A DNA stretch of 9,217 nt from Treponema sp. GTDB taxonomy: Bacteria; Spirochaetota; Spirochaetia; Treponematales; Breznakiellaceae. The stretch covers positions 1 through 9,217 of the forward strand of contig JAISJS010000278.1 in NCBI GenBank assembly GCA_031261385.1, in the 5' to 3' direction. Shown piece after piece: positions 1 to 6,934 of the stretch; the stretch's first letter is position 1; each line of letters opens with the position of its first letter. Under the pieces are notes generated by a model. That model did no database searches. It was not told where the DNA came from and saw nothing but the letters and a program-made list of their open reading frames with translations. The position numbers and the translations under genes are program-made.

Positions 1-543
1 GGCTGGGAAGAAACCTTTGACGGCGACGACTATCTGGTCTACGGCCTGGACCGGGCGTGGCTGCTGGAACACCCTGAATCAAAATCCTGGTCCCGCGGTG
101 AACAGTACCGTATCGTGAATCAATACGGCGGCTGTGTGGTACAGGCCCACCCTTTCCGTCAGCATTTCTACATTCCCGTTGTCCGCCTGTCTTCAGGCTG
201 TGTGAATGCCGTGGAGGCGGCAAACGCCGGCAACCATGAACAGTCTTATGATGCGCTGGCAATGCGCTATGCCGAAAAACTTGCGCTGCCTGCAACCGCC
301 GGTTCGGACATACACACGGTTGACCAGCTTAACAACGGAAACATTTTTGGGATAATCTTAAACGAGAAAATGAAAACTATTGCGGACTATGTTGCAGCGA
401 TAAAGAAAAATAACATTGCCGGATTGCGGATAACAGAAGGCCGCTGTGATTATTACGGTGATGAAAGGGTTTCCCTGCCGGTGGACATACGCAACAAAAA
501 CGATAAAAGTACCGGAATGAGTCTTGATGAATTTTTTGAGTAG
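1..543 (+). CDS. PHP-domain metal-dependent hydrolase, 3' part
   Basis: The reading frame is open from the first base and ends at TAG 541-543, so this is the C-terminal 180 codons of a gene that starts upstream; the internal ATG at 115 is not a start. The translation has two hallmarks of the PHP (polymerase and histidinol phosphatase) superfamily: VVQAHPFR (His at about residue 50 of the visible part) and ATAGSDIH (Asp and His at about 103 and 105), both expected metal ligands in the C-terminal half of the domain. PHP enzymes are metal-dependent phosphoesterases; the substrate cannot be told from this part. After the domain comes a charged tail ending in a Leu-Asp-Glu-Phe-Phe-Glu stretch. The stop lies 14 bp before the next gene, on the same strand, so the two are probably cotranscribed. 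The family call is firm, the function open. Confidence 0.82.
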   Translation, partial: GWEETFDGDDYLVYGLDRAWLLEHPESKSWSRGEQYRIVNQYGGCVVQAHPFRQHFYIPVVRLSSGCVNAVEAANAGNHEQSYDALAMRYAEKLALPATAGSDIHTVDQLNNGNIFGIILNEKMKTIADYVAAIKKNNIAGLRITEGRCDYYGDERVSLPVDIRNKNDKSTGMSLDEFFE

Positions 544-557
544 ATGGAGGTAACCTA

Positions 558-1163
558 ATGGACGATACCTTGAAAGACAGCTTGCTGAAAGACAACTTGT
601 TGAAAGACAGCTTGCTGTCACAGATACCCGGAAGGATAAAAGAGCTTCGGGAAATACTGGAAATAAGCGGCATGGATATGGCGAAGGATATCGACATACC
701 CTACGAAACGTATTCGCAGTATGAGGCGGGGGAACTTGATATTCCGATAAGCGCCCTGTACAAAATTGCAAACCGGCTTGGAACCGACGCAACAGTTCTG
801 CTCACCGGAGAGGCCCCGCGGATGGATCATGCCAGTGTCTGCCGAAAAGGAAAGGGCGTGCAGGTTGAACGGTTTCCCGGCTATGAATTTTCAAGCCTTG
901 CCTATAATTTTAAAGGGCGGACCATGGAGCCGCTTATGGTATTTTTGGATCCCGCAAAAACTCCCGCCGATCCGGTAACCCATTTTGGCCAGGAGTTTAA
1001 CTATGTGGTTGCAGGCAGCGTAAAAGTTACCGTCGGCGGCCGCGAATACATACTTGAAAAGGGCGACTCAATTTATTTTGACGCAGGGCTTCCCCATGCG
1101 CAGAGCGCGGTAAACGCCGCCGCGCAATTCATCACCATTATACAGGAACGACGCCATGAATGA
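558..1163 (+). CDS. XRE-family regulator with C-terminal cupin sensor
   Basis: A 201-residue probable transcription factor. Residues about 26-80 form a helix-turn-helix of the XRE/HTH_3 type (IKELREILEISG, then the recognition-helix region YETYSQYEAGELDIP). Residues about 125-195 form a cupin_2 beta barrel, with HFGQEFNYVVAG (142-153), GDSIYFDAGLPH (169-180) and His142, Glu146 and His180 as candidate metal ligands. XRE-cupin proteins usually bind DNA as dimers and sense a small molecule in the barrel. The ATG at 558 has a good GGAGG at 546-550. The first 20 residues are a threefold Leu-Lys-Asp-Ser/Asn-Leu repeat, an unusual leader outside both domains. The gene overlaps the acyl-CoA synthetase gene by 8 bp, and the pairing suggests it controls that gene and perhaps its own operon; the effector (an acyl-CoA or carboxylic acid) is inference. 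Confidence 0.88.
   Translation: MDDTLKDSLLKDNLLKDSLLSQIPGRIKELREILEISGMDMAKDIDIPYETYSQYEAGELDIPISALYKIANRLGTDATVLLTGEAPRMDHASVCRKGKGVQVERFPGYEFSSLAYNFKGRTMEPLMVFLDPAKTPADPVTHFGQEFNYVVAGSVKVTVGGREYILEKGDSIYFDAGLPHAQSAVNAAAQFITIIQERRHE
570..614 (+). repeat. Three tandem 15-bp repeats inside the XRE-cupin gene
   Basis: Three in-frame 15-bp units (570-584, 585-599, 600-614). Units one and three are identical (ttgaaagacagcttg); the middle one differs by two bases. They encode Leu-Lys-Asp-Ser-Leu, Leu-Lys-Asp-Asn-Leu, Leu-Lys-Asp-Ser-Leu right behind the start codon. The unit length keeps frame, so slippage would lengthen or shorten the N-terminal tail without breaking the regulator. Confidence 0.9.
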
Positions 1164-2871
1164 AATTTTATCCCGGTACTGCCCCCGCATCGATTTTGAC
1201 TCCTACGAGGATTTTTACAAAAATTATTCCTGCACTGTGCCCGATGATTTTAATTTTGCCTACGATGTGGTAGATGAGTGGGCCCGCATACAACCGGATA
1301 AACTTGCTTTGCTCTGGACCAATGATTCAGGAGCGATGAAGTCCTTTACTTTTACCGAGATGAAGCGCCTTTCCGACAAGGCGGCCAATGCTCTGCTTGC
1401 CCTGAACATCAAAAAGGGCGACGTGGTCATGCTGATTTTAAAACAACGCCCCGAGGTGTGGATTATGATGACGGCTCTTATGAAGATCGGCGCAGTCTGT
1501 ATCCCCGGCACGTATCAGCTTACCGCAAAGGATCTGGAATACCGGTGCAACATCGCCGAAGTCAAACTGTTGATCTCTGTTGATGACGCCGATCTTTTGG
1601 CAAATATCCACACGGCGCGGCCAAAATTTGCAACCTGTAAACAAATTGCCCTGGTCACCGATGGCGCAAAAAATATTTCCGCGGAATTTATCGATATGAC
1701 CGCTGAAATTGAAAAAGCCCCGGCGGATTTTTCGCGGCCCGCAGGAGAGGCGGCGCTGAAAACTGCCGACACCATGCTGATCTATTTTTCGTCGGGGACA
1801 ACGGGAATGCCAAAGATGGTGCTGCATAATCATTCTCTGCCGTTGGGACACATTGTCACGGCAAAATATTGGCAATGCGTGGAAGACGATAAAGTTCACC
1901 TTACCCAGACCGATTCAGGCTGGGCAAAGTTTGCCTGGGGAAAAATCTACGGGCAGTGGATCTGCGGGGCTGCCATCGGCGCGTATGACACGGAAAAATT
2001 TACCCCGCAGGGAATGCTTGATGCACTGTACCGGATTAAACCCACAACGTTCTGCGCGCCGGCGACGATCTTCCGTTACCTGATTAAAGAAGATCTTTCC
2101 GGCTATGACTTTAGTTTTATCAAACATACTTCGGTGGCGGGAGAGCCGTTAAGCCCGGAAGTGTTTCATCAGATTAAAGAAAAAACCGGCCTTGAAATTC
2201 GCGAGGGGTTTGGACAATCGGAAACATCGGTAATGGCGGCAACATTCAAATGGCTTCCGGTAAAGCCCGGTTCCATGGGAAAACCTGCGCCGCTTTTTGG
2301 CCTCAATCTCCTCGACGAAGACGGCAAACCATGTGACGACGGAATAGTCGGCAACATCAGCATTACCAAAGCGGGCTATAATATTTTTTCGGGGAAAGAA
2401 GGGGAAAATATTCCGGTGCTTTTCCGGGGGTACTGGAAGGATGAAGAAATCACCCGCGCCTGCTGGTACGACGGAACCTACCGGACCGGCGACATGGCCT
2501 GGCATGATGATGAAGGCTACTACTGGTTTGTCGGCAGAAACGACGACGTGATAAAATGTTCCGGTTATCGTATCGGCCCGTTTGAAGTGGAGAGCGCCCT
2601 GATGGAACATCCCTCGGTGCTGGAGTGCGCCGTAACCGCCGCGCCGGATACCATGCGGGGGCAGGTAGTAAAGGCGACGATTGTTTTGGCAAAAGGGTTC
2701 AGCCCTTCGGAGGAACTTAAGAAGGAACTGCAAAATCACGTGAAGCGGGTGACGGCGCCGTATAAGTATCCCCGTATTGTTGAGTTTATTGATGAGCTGC
2801 CAAAAACGATCAGCGGGAAAATTCAGCGGAATATGATCCGCAAAAAGGACGCAGGCGGGCAGACGAAATAA
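1156..2871 (+). CDS. AMP-forming acyl-CoA synthetase (medium-chain/acetate-like)
   Basis: A 571-residue ANL-superfamily ligase that activates a carboxylic acid to its acyl-CoA through an acyl-adenylate, in the cytoplasm. Core motifs are intact: P-loop YFSSGTTGMPK (210-220), GFGQSE (351-356), YRTGD (442-446), the hinge region GRNDDVIKCSGYR (460-472) and the C-terminal PKTISGKIQR (549-558) with the adenylation lysine at 555. The TDSGWAKFAWGKIYGQW segment (252-268) resembles medium-chain and aryl/short-chain acyl-CoA synthetases. Length is normal for that group. The ATG at 1156 has AGGAA at 1143-1147 and overlaps the stop of the XRE-cupin gene, implying translational coupling. Substrate is not readable from sequence; acetate, propionate, branched or aromatic acids are all possible. 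No clear rho-independent terminator follows it. Confidence 0.93.
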   Translation: MNEILSRYCPRIDFDSYEDFYKNYSCTVPDDFNFAYDVVDEWARIQPDKLALLWTNDSGAMKSFTFTEMKRLSDKAANALLALNIKKGDVVMLILKQRPEVWIMMTALMKIGAVCIPGTYQLTAKDLEYRCNIAEVKLLISVDDADLLANIHTARPKFATCKQIALVTDGAKNISAEFIDMTAEIEKAPADFSRPAGEAALKTADTMLIYFSSGTTGMPKMVLHNHSLPLGHIVTAKYWQCVEDDKVHLTQTDSGWAKFAWGKIYGQWICGAAIGAYDTEKFTPQGMLDALYRIKPTTFCAPATIFRYLIKEDLSGYDFSFIKHTSVAGEPLSPEVFHQIKEKTGLEIREGFGQSETSVMAATFKWLPVKPGSMGKPAPLFGLNLLDEDGKPCDDGIVGNISITKAGYNIFSGKEGENIPVLFRGYWKDEEITRACWYDGTYRTGDMAWHDDEGYYWFVGRNDDVIKCSGYRIGPFEVESALMEHPSVLECAVTAAPDTMRGQVVKATIVLAKGFSPSEELKKELQNHVKRVTAPYKYPRIVEFIDELPKTISGKIQRNMIRKKDAGGQTK

Positions 2872-3011
2872 CGACACCGGATGTTTCAAGTGAAGTATTT
2901 TTCCTTTTCATTTAATCCGAACGGTAACGCCGGTGCGAAAAAAAATGTAATTTATTACTAAAATTGTAAGTTTTTATTGACGGATGTAAAAACAGTAATT
3001 ATATTTGAATC
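2872..3011 (+). promoter_or_regulatory. Intergenic region with strong promoter for hemerythrin gene
   Basis: This AT-rich 140-bp gap has no gene. It holds TTGACG at 2977-2982 and TATATT at 3000-3005, separated by exactly 17 bp, a near-consensus sigma70-type promoter. A small dyad, GTAAT-TT-ATTAC at 2947-2958, lies about 18 bp before the -35 box and could be a regulator site. A weak CGG/CCG hairpin at 2922-2932 before an A-run does not look like a terminator for the upstream operon. The expected transcription start (about 3011-3013) falls on the ATG of the next gene. Confidence 0.7.
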
Positions 3012-3500
3012 ATGACAGATGATAATATCGTTGTATGGCATAACTCATATTCGATTGGGATTCCTCTGATTGATGAGCAGCACAAGGAGCTTATCAGACT
3101 TACCAATCAGCTTTTTGCAAGCTGTGTAGCGGGCAGGGAATCTTCCAAGGCCAGTTTCATGGAGACCATTCGCGGCGCAGTTGATTATATCGGCTATCAT
3201 TTTTCTACAGAAGAAAAAGTGATGGAGCGGGTTAACTACCCCGATTATCTTTCGCATAAAAAAGAGCACACAAAATTTGTCAAAGAAGTGCTTATCGAGG
3301 TTGACGATTTTAAAAGCGGAAGAAGTTTTGTTCCCAATGCATTTGTTCACTTTCTGAAAAACTGGGTATTGGCCCACATAGCGGTATGCGACAAAAAGCT
3401 TGGGGAATATCTTATCAACCTTAAAAAAAGCGGCAGCCTGCAGGGAATTACCCTGCGGGTAAAACAGGAAGCAAACGGTCAGCGTCTCGTTATCCGGTAA
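3012..3500 (+). CDS. Bacteriohemerythrin, single-domain oxygen-binding protein
   Basis: A 162-residue hemerythrin that should bind O2 reversibly at a non-haem di-iron centre inside a four-helix bundle. The opening VVWHNSYSIGIPLIDEQHKEL is the classic bacteriohemerythrin N-terminus. All seven iron ligands are present in order: His24, His63 and Glu67 (HxxxE), His82 and His86 (HxxxH), His122 and Asp127 (HxxxxD). The domain ends near residue 137, and about 25 extra residues (LKKSGSLQGITLRV and on) form a basic C-terminal tail not needed for the fold. Role is probably oxygen scavenging, storage or sensing in an anaerobe or microaerophile; no signal peptide or fused receptor domain is seen. An in-frame TGA at 3006-3008 makes ATG 3012 the first possible start, and there is no Shine-Dalgarno. 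It is convergent with proC, 25 bp apart with no obvious terminator between. Confidence 0.95.
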   Translation: MTDDNIVVWHNSYSIGIPLIDEQHKELIRLTNQLFASCVAGRESSKASFMETIRGAVDYIGYHFSTEEKVMERVNYPDYLSHKKEHTKFVKEVLIEVDDFKSGRSFVPNAFVHFLKNWVLAHIAVCDKKLGEYLINLKKSGSLQGITLRVKQEANGQRLVIR

Positions 3501-3525
3501 GCGCTTGTTTTATTGCCCCTGTTCA

Positions 3526-4380
3526 TTATCCCAATTCAATCGATCGTTTGTAGGCCGCTTCCACTGCGCTTATCACTGTACCGCGGAAAGATTTTGTTTC
3601 CAATGCGGCAACTCCGGCGATGGTGGTACCCGCAGGGGAGGTGACCATATCCTTGAGTTCTCCGGGATGTTTGCCTGTCGCGCCGACCATGGCGGCGGAC
3701 CCGAGCACGGTTTGGGCGGCATAGCGCAGCGCCTTGTCACGGGGAAGCCCTGCCAGAACTCCGCCGTCTGCAAGCGCCTCAATAAAAAGATACACAAAGG
3801 CAGGGCCGGAACCGGAAAGGCCGGTTACCGCATCCATATATTTTTCTTCGATACGATCCACCATACCGGCTGACCTGAGGATTTTTTCCAGTTCGATAAT
3901 TTTGTCCGCAGGAACTTCCGGGGAGGCAGCAAGGGCAATCATCCCCATGGAAATAAGCGCCGGCGTATTGGGCATAATACGCACAACCGGAACAGAGGCC
4001 ACCGGAGCATGAGAGGCAGGAACATCGGTGCCGGAGCCGCCGATAATCGCCTGAATTTTTCCGATAGACCAGCCTGCCGCCATCGAAACCAAAATGGCAG
4101 GCTTTCCCGAGGCAAGCCGCTCCCGGAGCGACGGGGCAATTTCCGCAAGAACCCCCGGCAGCACCTGGGGCTTTACCGCAAGGAAAACATAATCGGCCTT
4201 TTCAACCGCTTCGATATTAGAATGAAACACTCCGGCTTCAAGGTCTTTCGCCGCCAGTTTTGCCCTGGATTTATCCGAGTCGCTAAAGCCGATGTGCGCT
4301 CCGCCTACGATTCCTGCGGCGCCCTTCATCAGGGCGCTCCCCATGTTGCCGCTGCCTATACAGGCAATAGTAGTTGTCAT
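3526..4380 (-). CDS. proC: Pyrroline-5-carboxylate reductase
   Basis: A 284-residue enzyme that reduces 1-pyrroline-5-carboxylate to L-proline with NAD(P)H, the last step of proline synthesis. The N-terminus has the Rossmann motif IGSGNMG (8-14). VRIMPNTP (133-140), TGLSGSGPA (186-194) and the dimerisation-domain signature SPAGTTIAG (248-256) are all standard ProC. It is somewhat longer than the E. coli protein (about 270); most of the excess is a Gly/Ser/Pro/Ala-rich insert at about 115-130, between AIIGG and the VRIMPNTP strand, probably a surface loop. It is the last gene of a proA-proB-proC run, 45 bp after proB. The Rossmann motif fixes the ATG at 4380-4378, yet the bases before it (gcttacccc) contain no Shine-Dalgarno, so expression may be weak or depend on upstream translation. 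Confidence 0.96.
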   Translation of the reverse strand: MTTTIACIGSGNMGSALMKGAAGIVGGAHIGFSDSDKSRAKLAAKDLEAGVFHSNIEAVEKADYVFLAVKPQVLPGVLAEIAPSLRERLASGKPAILVSMAAGWSIGKIQAIIGGSGTDVPASHAPVASVPVVRIMPNTPALISMGMIALAASPEVPADKIIELEKILRSAGMVDRIEEKYMDAVTGLSGSGPAFVYLFIEALADGGVLAGLPRDKALRYAAQTVLGSAAMVGATGKHPGELKDMVTSPAGTTIAGVAALETKSFRGTVISAVEAAYKRSIELG

Positions 4381-4425
4381 GGGGTAAGCATATCAGCTAT
4401 TCAGATAAAATACTACAATAAAAAT

Positions 4426-5217
4426 TCAGTTTGCCAAGAATGCCGTGCCCTGCTGCTTCCCCGAAACAAGCGCTTCAAGGCATCGCGGCCTGCCGCCGTG
4501 GGCAAGGATCGTGGGGATGCCGTAGAACGCGGCCCGCTGTGCGGCTTCAAGTTTGGTGGTGATACCGCCGGTGCCGAAATTGTTGGCGCTGCCTATGCTG
4601 ATATTTTTTCGCACCTCATCAATGTCGCGGACCTCGCCCACCAGTTCCGCATCGGGGAATTCCTTGGGGTTCTTGTTGTAAAGGCCGTCAATATCGCTAA
4701 AGAGTATCAAGAGGTCTGCGCTCCAGAGAATCGCCGACTGTGCCGCCAGGTTATCGTTGTCGCCGATTTTAATTTCTTCCACAGCGACCGTATCATTTTC
4801 GTTGATGATCGGGATGATTCCCTCGTCCACCAGGGTAAAAATGGTGTTCCGCATATTCAGGGTCCGTATCGGATCGCCAAAGTCGTCCTGGGTAAGGAGT
4901 ATCTGGGCGATGTGGAGGCTGTATTTTTCAAATGCCCGCCGCCAGGCCCCCATAAGTTCCACCTGGCCCACCGCACAGAGGGCCTGCCGGTAATGAATAT
5001 CCCGCTTGCGCGCCCATGTGCCCATTGTGGAAAGCCCCGCTACCTGGGCCCCCGATGAAACGACGGCGATCTGCTTTCCGCTTTTAATCAGGGCGGCGGC
5101 CTGATCGGCAAATTCGGTGAGGAAATCATGATTGATCTTTCCTTCCTTATCAGCAAGGGTATTGGAACCGAATTTGAATACTATCTTTCGTGCATTTGCA
5201 ATGAGATCAGGTATCAT
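4426..5217 (-). CDS. proB: Glutamate 5-kinase, short form without PUA domain
   Basis: Phosphorylates L-glutamate to gamma-glutamyl phosphate, the first and usually proline-inhibited step of proline synthesis. From the chosen start it is 263 residues, all amino-acid kinase fold: KFGSNTLA (15-22), VSSGAQVAGL (53-62), INENDTVA (138-145), GDND (152-155), SDIDGLY (174-180) and FGTGGITTK (214-222). It ends at GTAFLAN, where longer ProB proteins such as that of E. coli (367 residues) continue into a PUA domain; there is no sign of a frameshifted remnant downstream, so this is a natural short form. An ATG 48 bp upstream (5265-5263) is in frame but lacks a ribosome site, while the ATG at 5217-5215 follows GAGGAA. 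It lies between proA and proC on one strand, and the gene order follows the proposed operon. Confidence 0.94.
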   Translation of the reverse strand: MIPDLIANARKIVFKFGSNTLADKEGKINHDFLTEFADQAAALIKSGKQIAVVSSGAQVAGLSTMGTWARKRDIHYRQALCAVGQVELMGAWRRAFEKYSLHIAQILLTQDDFGDPIRTLNMRNTIFTLVDEGIIPIINENDTVAVEEIKIGDNDNLAAQSAILWSADLLILFSDIDGLYNKNPKEFPDAELVGEVRDIDEVRKNISIGSANNFGTGGITTKLEAAQRAAFYGIPTILAHGGRPRCLEALVSGKQQGTAFLAN

Positions 5218-5220
5218 GCT

Positions 5221-5226
5221 TTCCTC
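5221..5226 (-). promoter_or_regulatory. Ribosome binding site that decides the proB start
   Basis: On the minus strand this reads GAGGAA, with its GAGG core 5 bases before the ATG at 5217-5215. The upstream in-frame ATG at 5265-5263 is preceded by cattttcatcata, with no purine-rich site. The 16 extra residues of the longer reading also fall before the conserved kinase fold. Both facts support the 263-residue ProB. Confidence 0.75.
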
Positions 5227-5304
5227 AATTTGAATACATTGATGATTCCGTTTAGTATCTACCATTATGATGAAAATGAAAAGAGCGTAAAATAAAACGA
5301 TACA

Positions 5305-6579
5305 TTACGGTCGTATCTGCCCGGTCCCGCGTATCAAATACTTTATCGTAGTCAGCGCTTCCATTCCCATGGGGCCGCGTGCGTGAAACTTTTGTGTACT
5401 TATCCCGAGTTCCGCGCCAAAACCGAATTCACCGCCGTCGGTAAAACGTATCGATGCATTAACGTACACGCAGGCGGCGTCTACCCTGCGGCGGAATTCC
5501 TCCGCGGCCTGCATGTCGTTGGTAAGGATAGCCTCGGAATGTTTTGTCCCATATTGATTGATATGATCAATAGCCTCATCCACGGAGGCGACCGCTTTAA
5601 CCGCGAGAATATAATCAATATATTCCGTCGCCCAATCTTCTTCAGTCGCATCTTTTAAAACAAGCCCTGCGGGAAGCGTACGGAGAGCCGCTTCGATTGC
5701 TGCCCTGGTGACGGGATCACAGCGCAGTTCAGCCTTACCGGCAAGGCGCGCAGCCAAAAGCGGCATAAAATCTTTTACGATGTCCCTATGAACCAAAATG
5801 GTTTCCACGGCGTTGCAGGCGCCGGGTTTCTGCAGTTTTGCATTGGCAATAATTTCCACCGCCTGCGTTATATCCGCGCTTGGCTCAACATAAATGTGGC
5901 AGTTCCCCTCCCCCGTCTCTATCACCGGGACGCGGGCATTTTCTACAACTCTGCGAATCAGATCTTTTCCGCCGCGGGGAAGAACCACATCGATAAAACC
6001 GCGGGCGGTGAGGATCTCGTCAACCTCATCACGATTCCCCGAATCCGCCAGCGCTACCGCACCGGCAATGCCGCCTCCCGCCGCTAACCCTGCTTTGATT
6101 GCCTTGACCAGGGCGCGGTTTGACTCCAGCGCCGATGAACTTCCCCTAAGCAGAATTGCGCAGCCCGCTTTATAGGCAAGGCTTGCCGCATCGGCGGTAA
6201 CATTGGGCCGCGATTCGTAAATAATTGCCGCGGTGCCCAGCGGCACGGTGACCTGCTCAATAAAAAGCCCATTGGGTAATGTCCACCCCGCGCGGACTTT
6301 ACCAATGGGGTCCTCCTGCCGTATCACCGTTTCAATCCCGGCGATAATATCATCAATACATTTATCGTTAAGAAGCAGCCGGTCCACAAGACTCTCTTTC
6401 ATCCCGCCGGCGCGGGCTTTTTCTACATCCTTTTCGTTGGCGGCAAGAATTATTTTCCGGTCCGCGTCAATAGCCGCCGCTGCCGCCGCAAGAGCCTTGT
6501 CTTTTGCCTGCCTGTTTTCCAGGGCCAGCTGTGTTTGAGCTTTTTTGAGAGAAGAAAAAGTGTTTTGAAGAGAACTCAT
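5305..6579 (-). CDS. proA: Gamma-glutamyl phosphate reductase
   Basis: A 424-residue NADPH-dependent reductase of the aldehyde dehydrogenase superfamily. It converts gamma-glutamyl phosphate to glutamate-5-semialdehyde, which cyclises to pyrroline-5-carboxylate, the substrate of ProC. Recognisable blocks are VPLGTAAIIYESRPNVT (112-128), LRGSSSALESN (144-154), KPGACNAVET (251-260) with the catalytic cysteine at 255, and the C-terminal STQKFHARGPMGMEALTT (394-411). Length matches the family (about 415-420). The ATG at 6579-6577 has AGAGG at 6591-6587. It is the first of three proline genes, 87 bp before the ProB start chosen here. Upstream, the toxin gene ends only 15 bp away, and I see no convincing promoter in that gap or in the toxin's 3' end, so transcription may come through the toxin-antitoxin genes. 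Confidence 0.96.
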   Translation of the reverse strand: MSSLQNTFSSLKKAQTQLALENRQAKDKALAAAAAAIDADRKIILAANEKDVEKARAGGMKESLVDRLLLNDKCIDDIIAGIETVIRQEDPIGKVRAGWTLPNGLFIEQVTVPLGTAAIIYESRPNVTADAASLAYKAGCAILLRGSSSALESNRALVKAIKAGLAAGGGIAGAVALADSGNRDEVDEILTARGFIDVVLPRGGKDLIRRVVENARVPVIETGEGNCHIYVEPSADITQAVEIIANAKLQKPGACNAVETILVHRDIVKDFMPLLAARLAGKAELRCDPVTRAAIEAALRTLPAGLVLKDATEEDWATEYIDYILAVKAVASVDEAIDHINQYGTKHSEAILTNDMQAAEEFRRRVDAACVYVNASIRFTDGGEFGFGAELGISTQKFHARGPMGMEALTTIKYLIRGTGQIRP

Positions 6580-6594
6580 TTAAAAACCTCTTGT

Positions 6595-6930
6595 TTATTT
6601 AATTTTCCCGTCGATAATTTTTTTGTATAATACTTCTTCCAGATTTCTTCGCCCGTCAATTATTGATACAATGTTTATATTTTGATTTTCTATTTTATAA
6701 TATATAAGCCAATGTTCTATGGCTATTTGCCGGTAATCATTTACGCCAATATCTTTTAATACTTGCGCTGATTTTCCAATACCCGGTATTTCCTTTAGAC
6801 GTTTAATTTGAGAATTTATTTTTACATAAATTTTCCTTGCAGCATTTATACCAACATTGTATTTATACCATGATACAATTTCAAAGAATTCTTCCCCGGC
6901 GTCTTTTGACCAAACAAGTTTGTATTTCAC
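6595..6930 (-). CDS. ParE/RelE-superfamily toxin
   Basis: A 111-residue basic protein of the ParE/RelE type II toxin superfamily. It shows an N-terminal LVWSKDAGEEFFEI helix, the RLKEIPGIGK turn (about 44-53), DYRQIAIEHWLIYYKIE (65-81) and the C-terminal strand INIVSIIDGRRNLEEVL (85-101), a pattern typical of ParE/RelE and the plasmid-stabilisation family. Relatives either cleave ribosome-bound mRNA or poison gyrase; this cannot be settled here. It starts with GTG at 6930-6928, 4 bp after the antitoxin stop, with AGGG overlapping that stop, so translation is coupled and probably weaker than that of the antitoxin, as is usual. Base composition is far more AT-rich than the flanking genes (about 27% GC in sampled lines of the module, against about 52% in proA), suggesting acquisition by transfer. 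No inactivating lesion is visible. Confidence 0.85.
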   Translation of the reverse strand: MKYKLVWSKDAGEEFFEIVSWYKYNVGINAARKIYVKINSQIKRLKEIPGIGKSAQVLKDIGVNDYRQIAIEHWLIYYKIENQNINIVSIIDGRRNLEEVLYKKIIDGKIK

Positions 6931-6934
6931 CGGT

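Noticed and set aside
115..543. ATG at 115 as the start of a complete small protein
   Set aside because: The frame is open back to base 1 and the upstream codons read as normal protein; the PHP domain needs the upstream half, so this is a partial gene.
358..792. Minus-strand open frame of 144 codons spanning the PHP/XRE-cupin junction
   Set aside because: Its Ser/Leu/Cys-rich repeats are just the antisense reading of the 15-bp tandem repeat. There is no family resemblance.
2149..2889. Minus-strand open frame of 246 codons opposite the acyl-CoA synthetase gene
   Set aside because: It is antisense to an intact ligase with all core motifs, with no recognisable domain and an atypical composition rich in Arg, Pro and His.
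3495..3530. Bidirectional terminator between hemerythrin gene and proC
   Set aside because: The only symmetry is the loop-free 8-bp AAGCGCTT at 3499-3506, which cannot form a hairpin by itself.
4009..5058. Plus-strand open frame of 349 codons opposite proC and proB
   Set aside because: It lies antisense to two genes with complete catalytic motifs, shows no domain pattern, and spans their intergenic gap. It is a by-product of codon bias.
5218..5265. Longer ProB starting at the ATG 5265-5263
   Set aside because: It has no Shine-Dalgarno and the added 16 residues precede the kinase fold, while the ATG at 5217 follows GAGGAA.
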